Part shown: in pieces, positions 1 through 12,500 of the stretch
How the letters are laid out: each line of letters opens with the position of its first letter
Numbering within the stretch: position 1 is the stretch's first letter
Assembly: GCA_021495925.1 (NCBI GenBank)
Contig: JAKEKT010000125.1
Coordinates: 24,742-88,741 of the forward strand
Source: Diplodia intermedia
Taxonomy: Eukaryota; Ascomycota; Dothideomycetes; Botryosphaeriales; Botryosphaeriaceae
Length of the DNA stretch: 64,000 bases
Direction: 5' to 3'
The notes under the pieces: generated by a model
Databases searched by the model: none
The model's input: only the letters and a program-made list of their open reading frames with translations
What the model was told of the DNA's origin: nothing
Program-made: the position numbers and the translations under genes

Positions 1-2
1 AC

Positions 3-693
3 GGTTCTGGCAATCACCAGAACCACTGGGAGCCGAAGTGGACTGGCGTCGCCGCCGCCTGGAAGCGCAGGGACGAGCTGCTGTACCATGTGGTCGGCCG
101 CAGGATCAAGCGGGAGATGTTCCCGGACGAGATGGAGGCCCATGCTGTCAACGAGTGCATGAGCACTGCACTCGTGGAGAGGTGGAGAGTGGAGGAGCAG
201 GTCGTTGTCCTGACGGACAACATCGTTGCGCTGCAGGAGATCAGGGATTGGTGAGTTCCAAGCATTTGTTGGCCTGCCGACGTCGAGAGATTTTCAGATA
301 ATTGCTCTTTACAGGGTGCCTGGCCAGGGTGGCGCCAAGGAGGCGGCTCTGCAGCGCCTCAAGAGACTTGACGACCTCTTCGCGGCGCAGGGTGTTCCTG
401 TCGTCGTCCGGTTTCTGAAGGGCCGGCGGTTCGTTGAGGGTCACGACGTCGCTGATGTCATGGCTCGACAGCTGTCGTGCCAGAGAAAGGATCCCAAGTG
501 GTCGGGCGACCAAGAGTACCGTGAGAGGGAGGAGTATATCTACTCGAAGATGAGTTGTTGGTTCTTGGCGGTGAATAACAGCGCAGAGCTGAACGGTACG
601 TTTCTCGTGCTGCCCATTTTACATGGAACATGGATAACTGCACTTACAGAAGAATGGGAGAGGTTTACGAGGCGAGTTGTCCGGCAGTCTTGA
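3..693 (+). CDS. RNase H-like protein, 3' part (cut by window edge)
   Basis: The frame is open from the left edge, so the start lies outside the window. Exons read as 3-250, 315-595 and 650-693. The first intron (251-314, GTGAGT...ACAG) is required because the first exon otherwise stops at once. The second (596-649, 54 nt, GTACGT...ACAG) is optional because it has no frame effect and no stop. The product resembles an RNase H fold: an acidic stretch MFPDEMEAHAVNE, a strand ending VVVLTDN followed by ALQEIRDW, then VPGQGG, and near the end a strand VVVRFLKG followed by GHDVADVMAR, which matches the last Asp position (ADxxA) of RNase H domains. It could be a host gene or a retroelement-derived domain; no reverse transcriptase is visible. 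The family assignment is by motif order only. Confidence 0.5.
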
Positions 694-2223
694 ACCGTCT
701 TGTCTTCGGCACAGGTAAGACCTACCGTTCGATGTCTAGCGATCCGCAAAAGCTAATGAGAAACGATCAAGCGGCTTCGGCATGTGAATCAGCAGCATAA
801 TGGCACTTTATTCACGATTCTCAACGCCAGCTAGGACGGTCTTTATGGCGACAGTTGCTTATAATCCACGGCGACATGGACCTCAAGACAACACTGGCAC
901 GGATGCAGCCATCACGGCGAGACCACGACGACACAGATGCAGACAGAGGGGCACAAAAAATCGTACGAGGAGGAATATGGGTGCGGGCTCGAGCTGTGCG
1001 ACGATGACAATGCGTGCGCGACAGTGGCTGCGGCCAGCGGTGAAGGAGCTGACACCCTCCGCTCCGGTCCAGAAAGGACCGAGTGTCACCAGGCGCGGAA
1101 GGAGAGGGAGCAGGTGTCGGTCGGCTGACAGAGTGCATTCCATGTGCTAGCGGGGTCGAACGGACACGAGCTGCGCGTGATGAAGAAGAAGGGACTCCAG
1201 GCAGAAGCGACAAGCTTTCGGGTAGGGAGGCCAAGGCGAGGGAGCGTTATGCGAGGGCCTGGCCCGGGCGCTGGGAAAAATAGCTGGAGATCTGCCGCGC
1301 GCGAATCAGCCCCGCGACACTGCCACTGCCACTGCCAACGCCAACACTCTTGCTGTTGCGATGGAGCCCGCGGGCCCCAGCCCCGGCGCCGCCCCGGCCT
1401 AGCGGTTCCCTCCGCCGTCCGTACCTGGCGCGACCACGACCCGCAACCGACCGGCCATGTGTGCTGACTGCCCAGACACGGCCATTCGCCCGCCCGTCGA
1501 GCACATGCGCCGCGAGCTAGCGCGCTTCCGGTCCCTGGATTTGCTGCGTCGATTGTGCCCGCCAGCCCGGCCGAACACACGATACGATGGCTCCGACGCC
1601 GTTGCACTCGACTCGTGCGGTGCCAGACGAACCGCCTGCTAGCAGGGTTCGTCGTTTGACCGGTTCCTCTTCAGCCGCAGCCCACGGCGGTTGCCATGTA
1701 TGACGCAGAAACCGTCTGCCTCTGCCGCGTGGATCCGCGATGACGGACGCGTCTGGATAATAACATCCCCGGCGCACCCTCGACTGCCTCCTTGCCGGCG
1801 CGCGCACCTCCTATTGCCGCAGTTTCGGCCGCTGACTTGCATTCTTCGGCCTCTGGCTCGTGTCGTATTGCTCTGGACTCAGCACGGGCCTTGCTTCAAG
1901 CCACCGGGGCTGCCGCATCGTGCTTTCCAAATTTGGCCTCTTGTTGTTCCCACGCAGCTTCGTTAGGGCTCCGTCTACCGGGCCTAGCTTACCGCAGGAG
2001 CGTTTGATGATTTTGGCCGCGTCCCTAAAAAAGACCAACCTGGGAATCCCTATAACATCGCACTCGGCCTCCACCTCACAGCCCGTCGATCTGCAACTCG
2101 TTCGTACATGTCTTGACTCGCCCTGCCGCTCCAACCAACACCATCCAGCAGAGGCTGTGCTGCGCAGACACTTAAATTTCTTTCGTCGCCCGACCCCGGC
2201 ACACGCTCTATCAGCAAGCAAAA
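694..2223. other. Intergenic, carboxylesterase upstream region
   Basis: No gene was recognised. All open frames here are short, overlap on both strands and lack domain-like sequence. A small imperfect ACTGCC-type repeat lies around 1318-1345. The last 200 bases become pyrimidine-rich, as expected for a fungal promoter and leader of the downstream esterase. Confidence 0.5.
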
Positions 2224-3934
2224 ATGCGTGCCGTTTTCACTTTGTTTGCTCTCCTGGCCGTCGAGGTCGCCGCTGTTGACCCCTTGGTCAAGCTCTCCTA
2301 CGCTTCATATCGCGGCACGCCATTGGGCTGTGGCGTCACGCAATGGATGGGCCTCCCTTACGCAGCGCCGCCCGTGGGTGACTTGCGTTTCGCCGCTCCC
2401 AGGGATCCGGATATCGAAGACAAGGAGTATGATGCAGATTCAGTAAGTTTTCCTCCAAGCTCGTATTCTTTCTATCCCGTACACCTAGCGCGCTTGGGAT
2501 GCTCATTGCTAATGCATTTCACAGCACGGACCAACCTGTATAGGTGTTGACTCCCGGCCAGGCGACTCTAGTGTGTCCGAAGATTGCTTGAAGCTCGACA
2601 TCTTTGCCCCATCTGCGGCGTCCGCGGGCGCTAAGCTGCCTGTTTTCTTTTACGTGCAAGGGGGCGGTTTCAGCGGATCAGCCAAGTCACCCAACGGCAC
2701 ATCGCTTGTGGAAACCAGTGGAGGCAACATGATCGTCGTCACCTTCACCTACCGAGTTGGCCCCTACGGCTTCCTGGGTGGCGTGGTGCCGAAGCCAAAC
2801 ATGTCGCGAAAGTCGGCTCCTGATTTCAGTTCCAACAACGGCCTGAAAGACCAACTCAAAGCGTTGCGATGGGTGAAGGATAACATCGCATCATTTGGTG
2901 GCGATCCAGCACACATTGTCCTTGGTGGCGCCAGCGCAGGTGGCGGATCGGTCGTTATCCACATGGCCAATCCCACGAACAATGCATCCTTCGTCGGAGC
3001 AGCACTGGAGTCTGCCTCGTGGCCTGCCATGCAGACAGCCGAGCAAGCTCAGTGGCAGTACAACAGCATCCTCAACGATACGGGATGCGCTGGCGAGTGG
3101 GACTCGCTCGCATGCCTGCGGAAACTCAATACCTCAGCGTTCCAGACCAATACCCGCAGCAAGACCCACGCACTGCCTGGCGGCAAGGCTACTCCGGTGT
3201 ACATGTATGCACCGGTCATGGACGGCGACATCGTGCGCGAATACAGGTACAACAGCTTCTACGCTAGTCGCGAGCACAAGGTCCCCATTCTCGTGGGCGA
3301 CACGACCAACGAAGGCATTGTGTTCACACCTTCTAGCGCTGGCAAATCGCTGCAGGCCGCCGACGCCTTCGTCACCAGCCAGTTTCCGGACTTGACACCA
3401 CAGAACCTTACCTTCTTCCACTCGCACCCGCAGTACAAGCCTCTTATCGACGCTGAGAACTTCCGCAGCTACGCAGCTCAACTCTACGGCGATATCCGCT
3501 ACGTATGCCCCAACCTGTTTCTGTCCTGGGCCCTACCCTCGCGCGCCCAGAACAACAACGTCTGGACCTATCAGTGGAGTGTCGGCTCAGCGACCCACAC
3601 AGCGGAGAGCTGGAGCGTCTGGAACGGCTTCACCGGAAAGAACGCGACTCTGGAGCCCCTCCAATCAGCAATCCATGCCTACTGGATCTCTTTCGTTACT
3701 CACCTCGACCCCACCGCCGCAGCAGCAAAGTACGCAGCCGCGAGGAACAAGAAGCTCGCCGCTCCTACTGCCTGGGATCGCAGCGCAAACACTGAGCGCA
3801 AAGGGGCTGCGAAACGCATGCAGTTTTCGGACAAGGCAGCGAAGCCATTGGCGCCGAAGATGGAGTCCGTGGACCAGCATCAATGGGACGCGTGTGCACA
3901 CCTGATGGACATGGGAGTCCAACTGCGGCAGTGA
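2224..3934 (+). CDS. Secreted type-B carboxylesterase/lipase
   Basis: This alpha/beta-hydrolase of the carboxylesterase type-B family is predicted to hydrolyse ester bonds of extracellular substrates. Exons are 2224-2442 and 2525-3934. The 82-nt intron (GTAAGT...ACAG) joins DADS to HGPTC in frame and gives 542 residues, a normal family length. Residues 1-18 form a signal peptide (MRAVFTLFALLAVEVAAV). The type-B marker SEDCLKLDIFAP follows the splice. The nucleophile elbow GASAG places the catalytic Ser at 210. The acid is Glu336 in TTNEG, and the histidine is His431 in THTAESWSV, where the family usually has HGxE. YVQGGGF supplies the oxyanion-hole glycines. The start is the first ATG directly before the signal peptide. 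The natural substrate cannot be told from the sequence. Confidence 0.92.
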
Positions 3935-5017
3935 TGCAGTGAGATAGTGAGACTAAGGGCGGAAAAAAGTTTATTGCATAGCATATGGAGCATTGGATCA
4001 TTGGGTTATTGGCGGCGTTTACGATTTTGCATAAGACGGAGCATAGAGATTCTTTTTTTTTTAGGCTATAGACTAGCGATGAAGAATTAAGAGACACGGC
4101 CAATTGAGACGCTTGCAAAGATTTACCCGTAAGGCGCAGTAACAGGGAACGACGTGCAGAAAGCCGGGATCAGGGGGCTCGAGCATTTGGAATGACACGG
4201 CACAACGCAAACGGACGGAGAACACCAACGGCGATCAAGGCAAACCGTGTTTCGTCGCGCTGGTTTTGGGATAGGCCTCGGGCTCCTTTCGAGTCTGCCT
4301 CGCAGTCTGCCTCGTTGGGCCAATCCTCATGACTTTTTCTGGCTCACTGCGCCTTCTCTTCCCCGCCTCGCGTCAATCTGACCGGCTACCTTATCGGCGC
4401 ACCCGTGGCACGAATTACATACTAGCCCTGCATCACAGGATTAATATCACCGCCCCTGTCATTATTAGCGTCTGCAGGCGTGTAAGCTTTTAGATCCTTG
4501 ACTATTGCATGAATCCTCCGGCCCCGCTGCCTTGCCGTGCGGGGAGGTAGGAAAGATTTCTCCTCACTCTTTGTTCTCTTTTTTCTCCGTAAGTAACCAA
4601 GGGTTGACTCGACGCGCTTCGGTTGCACTTGTGCCACTCTTCTCCGTTCTTGCTATCATTGGCCGAGTTTGCTCCATGAGAGCCAGCTCTTGTTCCGGGT
4701 TGGTGGTGTGGACGACGGAGTTGTTCTCACTACTGCTTATTCTTTTTTTTTCTTGACACGATGGAACGAAGTTCACCAGACTACTGTCGTACCCGTCCGT
4801 CCTGTATAACCAACGCCCAACTCTGGTGATGCCCGCCCGTCCGCGCATTCGTGGCTGGAACGCATGTGATACTGATCCAAACTCGTTCTAATCTTTTTTC
4901 CCCCCACGGTTCTGCTCCGTCCCTTTCACAACGAGCGTGCAGTAAAGCAATAAGACGGGCCCACGACGACGTTTATCTTCGAATGCCCGGATGATCAAAC
5001 CGACAAGACCAAGGAGT

Positions 5018-5081
<64 letters not shown>

Positions 5082-6260
5082 CTACCTACAAACCTCTATC
5101 CTCCCCCCTCTACTCTGACCATATCCAGACTAGCATGCTACTTACCATAAACCTAACAGCACACCTGTGCTCCCCCAAACAGTTTCCGTCCGAGAATGCC
5201 ATTTGAAAACCAAGCGGTCAAACAAAGGCAAAAAGAATAAGCTCAACTCCCACACAGGATACGCGTCACGCATGGCAGAGTCGGCCTCGCGCAAATTCAG
5301 CCTGACACCAGCAATTCAGCCTCGCAGGCCGTCATCAGCCACCAAAAGAAGGTTGGGGAACGAATTCCGCCTGACCGTCCGCCTCTACGATTGCCACAGA
5401 AAGAAAGTAGTTAGCGATCGCAGCTGCGACGCGTTCCGAATGAGCCTGCGCCGCCTAAGACGTTATACTATCCCGCGTGTGAAACAGACGTCCTGAAAGA
5501 GGAGAGAGCGCGAGAGAAAGAAGCACCGGGCCGAGTGGTCCCTGAAAGACGGCACGACGGACAGGGCAGGCGGGCCAAAGCGGCCGTCGAAACCGGGCCG
5601 AGTGAGAGCGACGACAAGCTTCTTACCGAGCCTCGAGTGCTGACACATATGCACGTTATCGCTTGCGAAAGGCTTGACGAGACAGATTGCTTCGATATCT
5701 CACGCCAGTATCAAGAGAACACGAGGGAAAAGCGAAAAGTCAGACCACCCGAAGGCGCAGGGGTCCCCTCACGCGCGCGCATATTTCCACCAGTGCGCAG
5801 ACACCACGTATTTTCAGCGTCAACTCAAGACTCATTCGCTACTTCAACCGATTACTAAAAAGCTAGCTACATATCAGAACTTAAGAAACTTGGGGAATAA
5901 GTCAAGAAGAGGGTACTAAGGTTGAGAGAAAAGCCAAGAGCCGGAGAGAGAGGAAGGGGTTGCGGGTTGGTGTCCCAACGATGGCCAGGTGACATAAGAA
6001 AACAGGCGGAAAACGAAGGTCGCCAGCGTCTGCCTTGATCTACAGACGGCTGTCGTTTGGCAAGCAGAGTCTCCCCGTCTTCACCGTTTTCGTGCGAGAA
6101 ACAAGAAACCCTGATCTTCTTAAAGCTGCTCCCTGCACCTGCTGCGTTAGAAGTTTTGTCGGATTCGCAATTATTGGGGGAATCCGCGCTGCAAAAAGAG
6201 AAAAAAGCCAGTACTGGTACACCCCCGTAGCCATTAGCCCCCAGACGTCATTGTATGCAC
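3935..6260. other. Gene-free spacer between esterase and septin
   Basis: This is 2.3 kb between the esterase stop and the septin stop. No open frame has protein-like composition. It holds a long AG microsatellite, several short T runs and purine-rich blocks around 5490-5530 and 5930-5960. The right part should include the septin 3' UTR. Confidence 0.5.
5019..5081. repeat. (AG)n microsatellite
   Basis: An uninterrupted AG dinucleotide run of about 31 units lies in non-coding DNA. It is likely length-polymorphic between strains. Confidence 0.98.
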
Positions 6261-7791
6261 TTAAGCCGCCTCCTCGGGGATCTCGGGTGTCTCCGAGCCG
6301 AGCGCCTGGCTCTGTTCCCTGTGCATCCGTGCCTCGATCTCTTTGAGCTGGCTTTCGCGTGCCAACAGTTCTTGCCTCTTCTCCTGGATCTCGCGCTGGA
6401 CCTTGAGCTCGATCTCGCGGAGCTTCTCCTCCTCGCGGCGGAGCTGCTCCTCCTTTAGGCGCACCGACTGAGATGCCAGATCCTCGGGATTCATCGACGA
6501 ATCGCTATGGCTTGTTAGTGATTTTTCTTTGCATTTCTTTCAAGCAGGTAAACTTACGCAGCAGCACCGCCCTCGACGCTCTTGGAGAGCTTCTCGGTAC
6601 GGTAGTTCTCGTACAGGAAGTCATGGGTGATTTCCTTGAGATCCGCCAAGTGGCTGTGGAGAAGAGCGCTCCTCACGGCCAAGAAATCGGAGTGTCTCGG
6701 GTTCTCGACCTCGACAACACCCCAAGGGTACTGCCGCGCGCGAACCTTCTTGCCACCGACATCGACGAAATCCTCCGCACCAACAATGGCGAAGGGCATG
6801 AGACCCCTCAGCTCGGCGTTCTCCTCGACGGTGTCCTCGTCGTCCTCCTCGATGTCGTAGGGGAAGTTGTACACCGGGATGCGGTAATGCTCAATGTCCT
6901 CCATGACGAGCTTCTTGAACTCGGCGAGCTCGGCGGGGGTAAGAGAGTCGGCCTTTCCAATGACGGGGATGACGTTGACGCGGGGCGAAAGGCGCTTCAT
7001 CAGCTCAATGTCAAGCTCACGGAGACTGCAGATTACACGTCAGCAATGACCTTCATAGCCGGGACAGCGAGGATATTACCCATGGCCAGTGGGGGTGATG
7101 AAGTAGAGAAGGACGTGGACACGGTTGTCACGGAAACGAGGGTTACGCTTGATACGCGACTCCTCGGCCAGAATGTCATCGTACTGGCGCTCGAGGTAGC
7201 CAACGATTTCGCCGAAGCTGCGGGACCGTTAACACAAAAATGCAAGCACCTTGGCTTGATGCAGTCGCGTCCGTACCTGGCCTCGTTGTCGATCTGGTCA
7301 CCGAAACCGGGAGTGTCGACAATGGTGAGCGAGATGCGGGTTCCTTCCTCATCAAGCTCTAATTCTGGTGAACAATGCTTAGTGAAATTCCTCGATGGGC
7401 GGACTGGCCGCGGATACTGGGTCTAGGATCGTACCGACGGTGACGGGCTTTATCCGCACACCCTCCTCGACGTGGGCGTTGGCCGGGTCGTCCGAGTCCT
7501 TGTGGTTCAGGACGTCCTGGCCGCAGAGAGTGTTGACGAAAGTCGTGCGACCTGGGTTGGGCGGCAAGGTCAGCGCAGTGCGGGCAATGCACACGTGTGG
7601 AGCGACATACCAGTGCCTGATGCGCCACAGACCATCAGACAGAACTGGATACCCTTCTTGACATTCTTCTTCCTGCGGATCTTGATCTGTCGAAGCACCG
7701 GTCAGCGGGAATCTGGGAGTCGGGTCGCGCGCAGATGCGGCGCACGATGGCGCGGGTCGAGACAGGGCAGGGATGGTCATACGGCGTTCAT
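6261..7791 (-). CDS. aspA: Septin, AspA/Cdc11 class
   Basis: This septin is predicted to join hetero-oligomers that form filaments and rings at septa, branch points and conidiophores. Seven exons were read: 7791-7783, 7686-7611, 7551-7435, 7364-7277, 7217-7080, 7025-6558 and 6504-6261, totalling 1140 nt and 379 residues, the usual AspA length. The protein opens with a basic stretch IRRKKNVKKG. It continues with a P-loop GASGTGRTTF in which Arg replaces the catalytic Lys, as in the Cdc11 group. Then come the switch DTPGFGD, the G4-like GKADSLTP, the septin block ARQYPWGVVEVEN, and a C-terminal coiled coil from about 320 to the end (LKEEQLRREEEKLREIE). The first coding exon is only 9 nt (Met-Asn-Ala). 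It rests on frame, a GTATGA donor and the match to family N-termini, and is the least certain part. It is divergent from the PROPPIN gene. Confidence 0.93.
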
Positions 7792-8227
7792 GTTGGGCGG
7801 AGACAGGCGAAGCCCGGAGGATTTAGAAGGGGGTGAATGTCAATGAGCCGAGGACTGCACTTGAGCGAGCGACTGTCGGCGTCAATTGAGGGTGTGGCTT
7901 GGTGGAGTGCGGTGGGCGGAAGGACAGGAGGACGCTGAGGGCGCGGTGATGGAGAAGGCAGTGGAGAGTCGTCGGCCGCTCCTTCCCCCTAATTTCCAAA
8001 GGGTCCCTCCGCTGCTCCTGGAAGCGGCAGGGATGCGCGCCCCGGCGCGACGTTGTTCCAGAAGCCGCCCGACGCGTGGAGGAGCTGCGTGTCACGGCGC
8101 GCGCCCAAGCTCGAGTCGCCATGAGCCCCCGCTGCCCCGTGCGCCAGCTCCATCGTCTGCCGCCGGGCTCAAGTCAACCGCGACTCGAGCAGCCGCACCT
8201 CTGCCCGCAGCGCCCACCGCCTCCGCC
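7792..8227. promoter_or_regulatory. Shared divergent promoter, septin and PROPPIN
   Basis: This 436-bp gap separates two start codons that face away from each other, so it must hold both promoters and 5' leaders. It is GC-rich. No clear TATA box is visible. The PROPPIN frame stays open through the right half, with in-frame ATGs such as 7886, so a longer N-terminus cannot be excluded. Confidence 0.6.
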
Positions 8228-9541
8228 ATGAACACGCGCGCTGCCATCAACGACTCGCCGCCGCCGCCGGCCCTGTCCGTCGCATACAACAGCGACCTCT
8301 CGCACTTCAGCGTCGCCCTCGAGACCGGCTTCCGCATCTACGATGCCCCGGACTGCAGACCGGTGAAGGTGCGCGACCTGGGCCAAGGCTTGGGCTGCGT
8401 CGAGATGGTTGGCAAGACAAACTACCTCGCCCTCGTCGGCGGCGGCAAGAGCCCCAAGTTTGCCCAGAACAAGGTGAGCACCGGCCGCCGTGTCCCCTTG
8501 GAGTTGACCAGCTTGAGCTTCTCTAAACAGGGCCGCCCCGGTGCTATCTAGATCATCTTCTGGAACGAGGGCAAGCAGGAGCCCACTCTGACCTTTGAGT
8601 TCAACACCCCCGTCCAACGCGTCCGCCTCAACCAGAAGTACCTCGTCGCAGTGTTGCTCAACAGCATACATGTCTACAAGCTGTCGGCTCGCCCGGAGAA
8701 GCTGAAGGAGTTTGAGACGGCAAACAACCCGTTCGGCCTGTGCTGCCTGAACCAGGATATCGTTGTTTTCCCTGGACGCACCCCCGGCCAGGTGCAGATT
8801 CTCGAGCTCGCCACGCGGAACATCAACATCATCCCCGCACACTCCAACGCCCTCCGCGCCCTTTCCCTTAGCCCGGACGGGACGATAATCGCAACCGCCA
8901 GCGAGCAAGGCACTCTGATCCGCTTGTGGATGGCCGACAATGGCGCAAAGTTCGGTGAGTACCGGCGCGGCGTTGAAAGTGCTACCATCTTCTCCATCGC
9001 GCTGTCGCCGTCCAACGCCTTCATGGCGGTGACGTCAGATACCGGGACCCTGCACATATTCGACTTGCCCCATGCGACTCGCCCCTCTTCGGCCGGCGGT
9101 CGCCCTCCGAGTGTCAACAGCGACTTCTCTGGCGCCCTCGAGTCCGGCAACGGTGCCGCCGAGCCATCGCACGCATCCAAGTGGGGCTTCTTTTCCAAGA
9201 TACCCATGGTTCCTCGCATCTTCTCCGACGTGTATTCTACTGCATCTGCCAAATTTGAAATCGGGGATGAGCCTGAGCTGTCCGCTACGCGCCGTGGGAC
9301 CAACAGCACTGCTGTTGGCAACACATCTTCCGCCATGGGAGGCGGCCTCAACTGGAATACTCCCATCCAAGGTGTTGCTGGCGGTCGTCCGCCGAAGGGT
9401 GTGATCGGATGGATCAACGACTCGGAGCTCCTCGTTATAGGCGCCGGCCAGGATGCGCGCTGGGAAAGGTTCCGAGTTGGTATCGCCGAGGATGGTCGTA
9501 GAGCTGTTTGGAAAGATGGCTGGAAGAAAATCCTGGAGTGA
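8228..9541 (+). CDS. HSV2: PROPPIN beta-propeller (Atg18/Hsv2-like phosphoinositide binder)
   Basis: This WD-repeat beta-propeller of the WIPI/PROPPIN family binds PI3P and PI(3,5)P2 and acts in autophagy and vacuole membrane traffic. Exons are 8228-8473 and 8552-9541, with a 78-nt intron. They give 411 residues, close to the family norm. Blade-like segments run from SVAYNSDLSHFSVAL at the start to the last blade VIGWINDSELLVIG. The phosphoinositide loop appears as YRRG (residues 219-222); the family consensus is Phe or Leu followed by RRG. The preceding GTLIRLW and the following IFSIALSPSN fit this placement. Hsv2 is preferred over Atg18 because the protein is short and lacks long inserts. 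The start was set at the ATG just before the first blade, although the frame is open upstream. Confidence 0.88.
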
Positions 9542-12500
9542 TGCCCAGTCATCTGGCACCGTCGAAGTCCACAGACTTGCATTAACGTTCGTTTTGACTA
9601 GAAGTGTACAAGTTCGCATAGACCACGCCCGGCGTTTTGGATTCGACGGAAACGAATCGTACATAATGCAGGGACCTTGGGATACCAGGAAGAGCTGGAG
9701 TTTTTGGGTGGTATTTGGCATCGTTGTCCGACCCATCGAAATTGATCGTCTGACTTGGCAAAACCTTTGCACGTCCCACAGGTTTTCATGAGAAACGGGG
9801 ATGAAGGAATGTCAAGTCGTCACGGTTATAGACAGTACATATGAATAAAATGCAATTTTTAAAAATCAAACAGAAACCTATGAACTGGTGAAGGCTACGA
9901 ATATCGCCCTGACGATGAAGACCTCACTAATCCTCTTCGCTTGTAAATTACCAGCCGTTCAGCTTCACCTTCCGTTGCCTCTTATCGATTTTCGTCTACG
10001 GCGTGAGGGTAATTCGTTCAAAGCTCGCGTGGTCGAGATTGAGGCATGCCTCTCACCCAGCAAATCGTCTGCCCATAGCTGCATCACGCATCCCAGCTCA
10101 GCGGGTTCTCATTGAGCTATTGCTGCGTCCGAGATTGTCTCTCGGCTTGCGGTGGGGCACACAACACATCAACAAAGGATTTTGACACAATCACGTTCTC
10201 ACCCTTGTGGTTAATAAGGAGAGACGGGCCTGATGTAGCCCTCCACGACTCGCTGAAACCCACCAAGAGGATTAGCCCCCACGCATGCTACCTCTCAGGC
10301 AATACACTGGGTCACCCCAACACTGCAGGATTCTCAACAAGCGAATTTTATACCGAAGTAGTATGAAACATAGTCCGTAGCCAGCCATCTCTAAACACAA
10401 GGGGTAGTAACGACCGCACATGCTCCTCAGCGATTCGGCCTGAGCAACACTGTGCCTCATGCAGTCTTTGTCTAGACCTCTCGCCACCACAAAAGACGTG
10501 GGGAATGGGCAACAGGATCACGAAAGGGCACCGAATGCCAGCAAGAGGAGAGAGACGCCTACGCAACCCACTCAGGGATCCCTCTCCTCAACCGACCAAC
10601 AGACACCCCTTGCTCGCCAGAGCGATTTGATTCCCACATATCCCCACGTAACGGCCGGAAAGCCGTCGACCCCGAGGCAAGGGTGTGAGCCGTTGCCAGC
10701 TCATGTCTCACTGATACGAAACGTGCATGCATCGGGACCGTAGCGCCGTCCATCGCGCACAACGAAGCGGCAAGCTATCATCCACTTCCCGCTCCCTCCC
10801 TCCCTCCCTAATGCCGCACGGGCTTTATCTCCGGGCTGAGGAGGCGGGAGGGTATGGGGGACGATGTGACCGATCCGCGTTCCACGGCATATCTGGAGCA
10901 CCGTTCCCACTTATTAGGCGTTGTCCGATGGAGTGAGAAAGAGGGGGAGGAGGGGGCTGTACAGATTGCGGCAAGTCCTTGGTGGCGGTTCCGGCTGGCG
11001 GGAGGGAAAGAGGATTGGAGAGAGGAAGCGCAGGAAAAAGGCCTCACATGCGGGACGATGGGATCAATCAAACCGGTCTGGCCATGGGCGGCTGCAGCGG
11101 CTCGGGCCATGGCGTTTCCGCGCCGTAGCGGTGGGTTTGATTGGGTTTGAGGTTTCTCTCATGCGGGTGCCGCCATGTCCCGGCATGCGGAAGCGGAGGG
11201 AGTGTGCGGTCTGCATGATGGAGGATTCTGGAGGTGGATATTGTAGGAGTTTGTGAAGGAGGGAGACGCGTACTTTGTTCATGGTTATCGACGGTGTCTC
11301 AGAGGAAGGCGTTTGGTCGAAATTTGGCGGGGAGGGGGTCTCAAAGCTCACTGGGAGAGACACTTTCGACAAGCAGTGATACACTACAGGAGACTAGTCC
11401 AAAACGATACAAAGAACGATGAACCACATCCTCGCGGCAGTTTGTTTGCATTGTTGAAAACAACAGAATCAGCGTTCAGCCACCTACGCTCAAAGCACAG
11501 CGTAGAACGGGACTGCGCGTGCGGTTTCAAAACGATACGGGCCACCAACACCTTCAAGATCTTGATCCCGCATCGTTTCCATCTAACGTAGCAGGAGGGA
11601 CCATCCCCTTCCAGCCTTTGGTCCGGCCGGTCCGAGGAAAAGCAAGAAGCGTTCTCAAACTTTCCCAAAAAGGCAATCGACGTGAATTGACCAATCCGCA
11701 AATTTCCAGCTAACCGCGGTAGCCGCCAAATAATATTTAGAGAGGGTGCGCAAGGCCGAAAGTGAAATCATAGTCTATTAATATTGCTAGAGCCAAAAAT
11801 TTAATGTTATGAAATTGTGGGGACAAATCAATAGACATACATAACCCGGAAGGAGGCGCGGTGCGAGCTCGGGTGATGGTCGTGGTTTACGCGTAGAACT
11901 AGCAAGATCCACCCGGCGAGATCGACCACCTCATTGGATCCACCTGACTATCCATCCTCACCTTGTTGATCTTTGCAGGGACCGTTGGCGATTATTGTAC
12001 CTTCGGTTTGCGCCGTTTTTTATTAGCACTGCCTTCACGACCCACACATCATCCTTCTATTTTTGCTGGGCGCCTCATATGCCTCTCCGATTGTCCTACC
12101 GTTCCAGTACCCATGCTGACATAGGTCCGGCAAAGATTCAAACGTGCTCGCTTGGAACATTATGGCTGTGTGAAAGGCGCCAAAGGATAAACAAGAAGTG
12201 ATGCGCGCCACGCTAGCAACGATTAAGGAAGTGGTCTTGTGGGGCGAATAGAGCAGCAAGGCTGAGCACCCGGTACATATTGACATGACTCTGGACGAAT
12301 CATGGGTACGTGGTAGCGCCGCCACGGAGCAGGATCTGAGACAAGATGGAGATCGAGCAGGACCACGGCAATCGTGCTGCCAGCCGAACTTGAGGGGAGA
12401 CTTGGGGAAGCGTGGATCGTCAACTGGGTAAGTACTCCGTACCTTTTCGCCGCAGGCCTCGTATCTTCACATGCTCGCTTGTATGCCCACCAACAGCTGG

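Noticed and set aside
9582..9789. Small minus-strand frame beginning MKTCGTCKGF with CxxC
   Set aside because: A zinc-ribbon look was considered, but only one CxxC pair exists and three overlapping frames are open in the PROPPIN 3' UTR.
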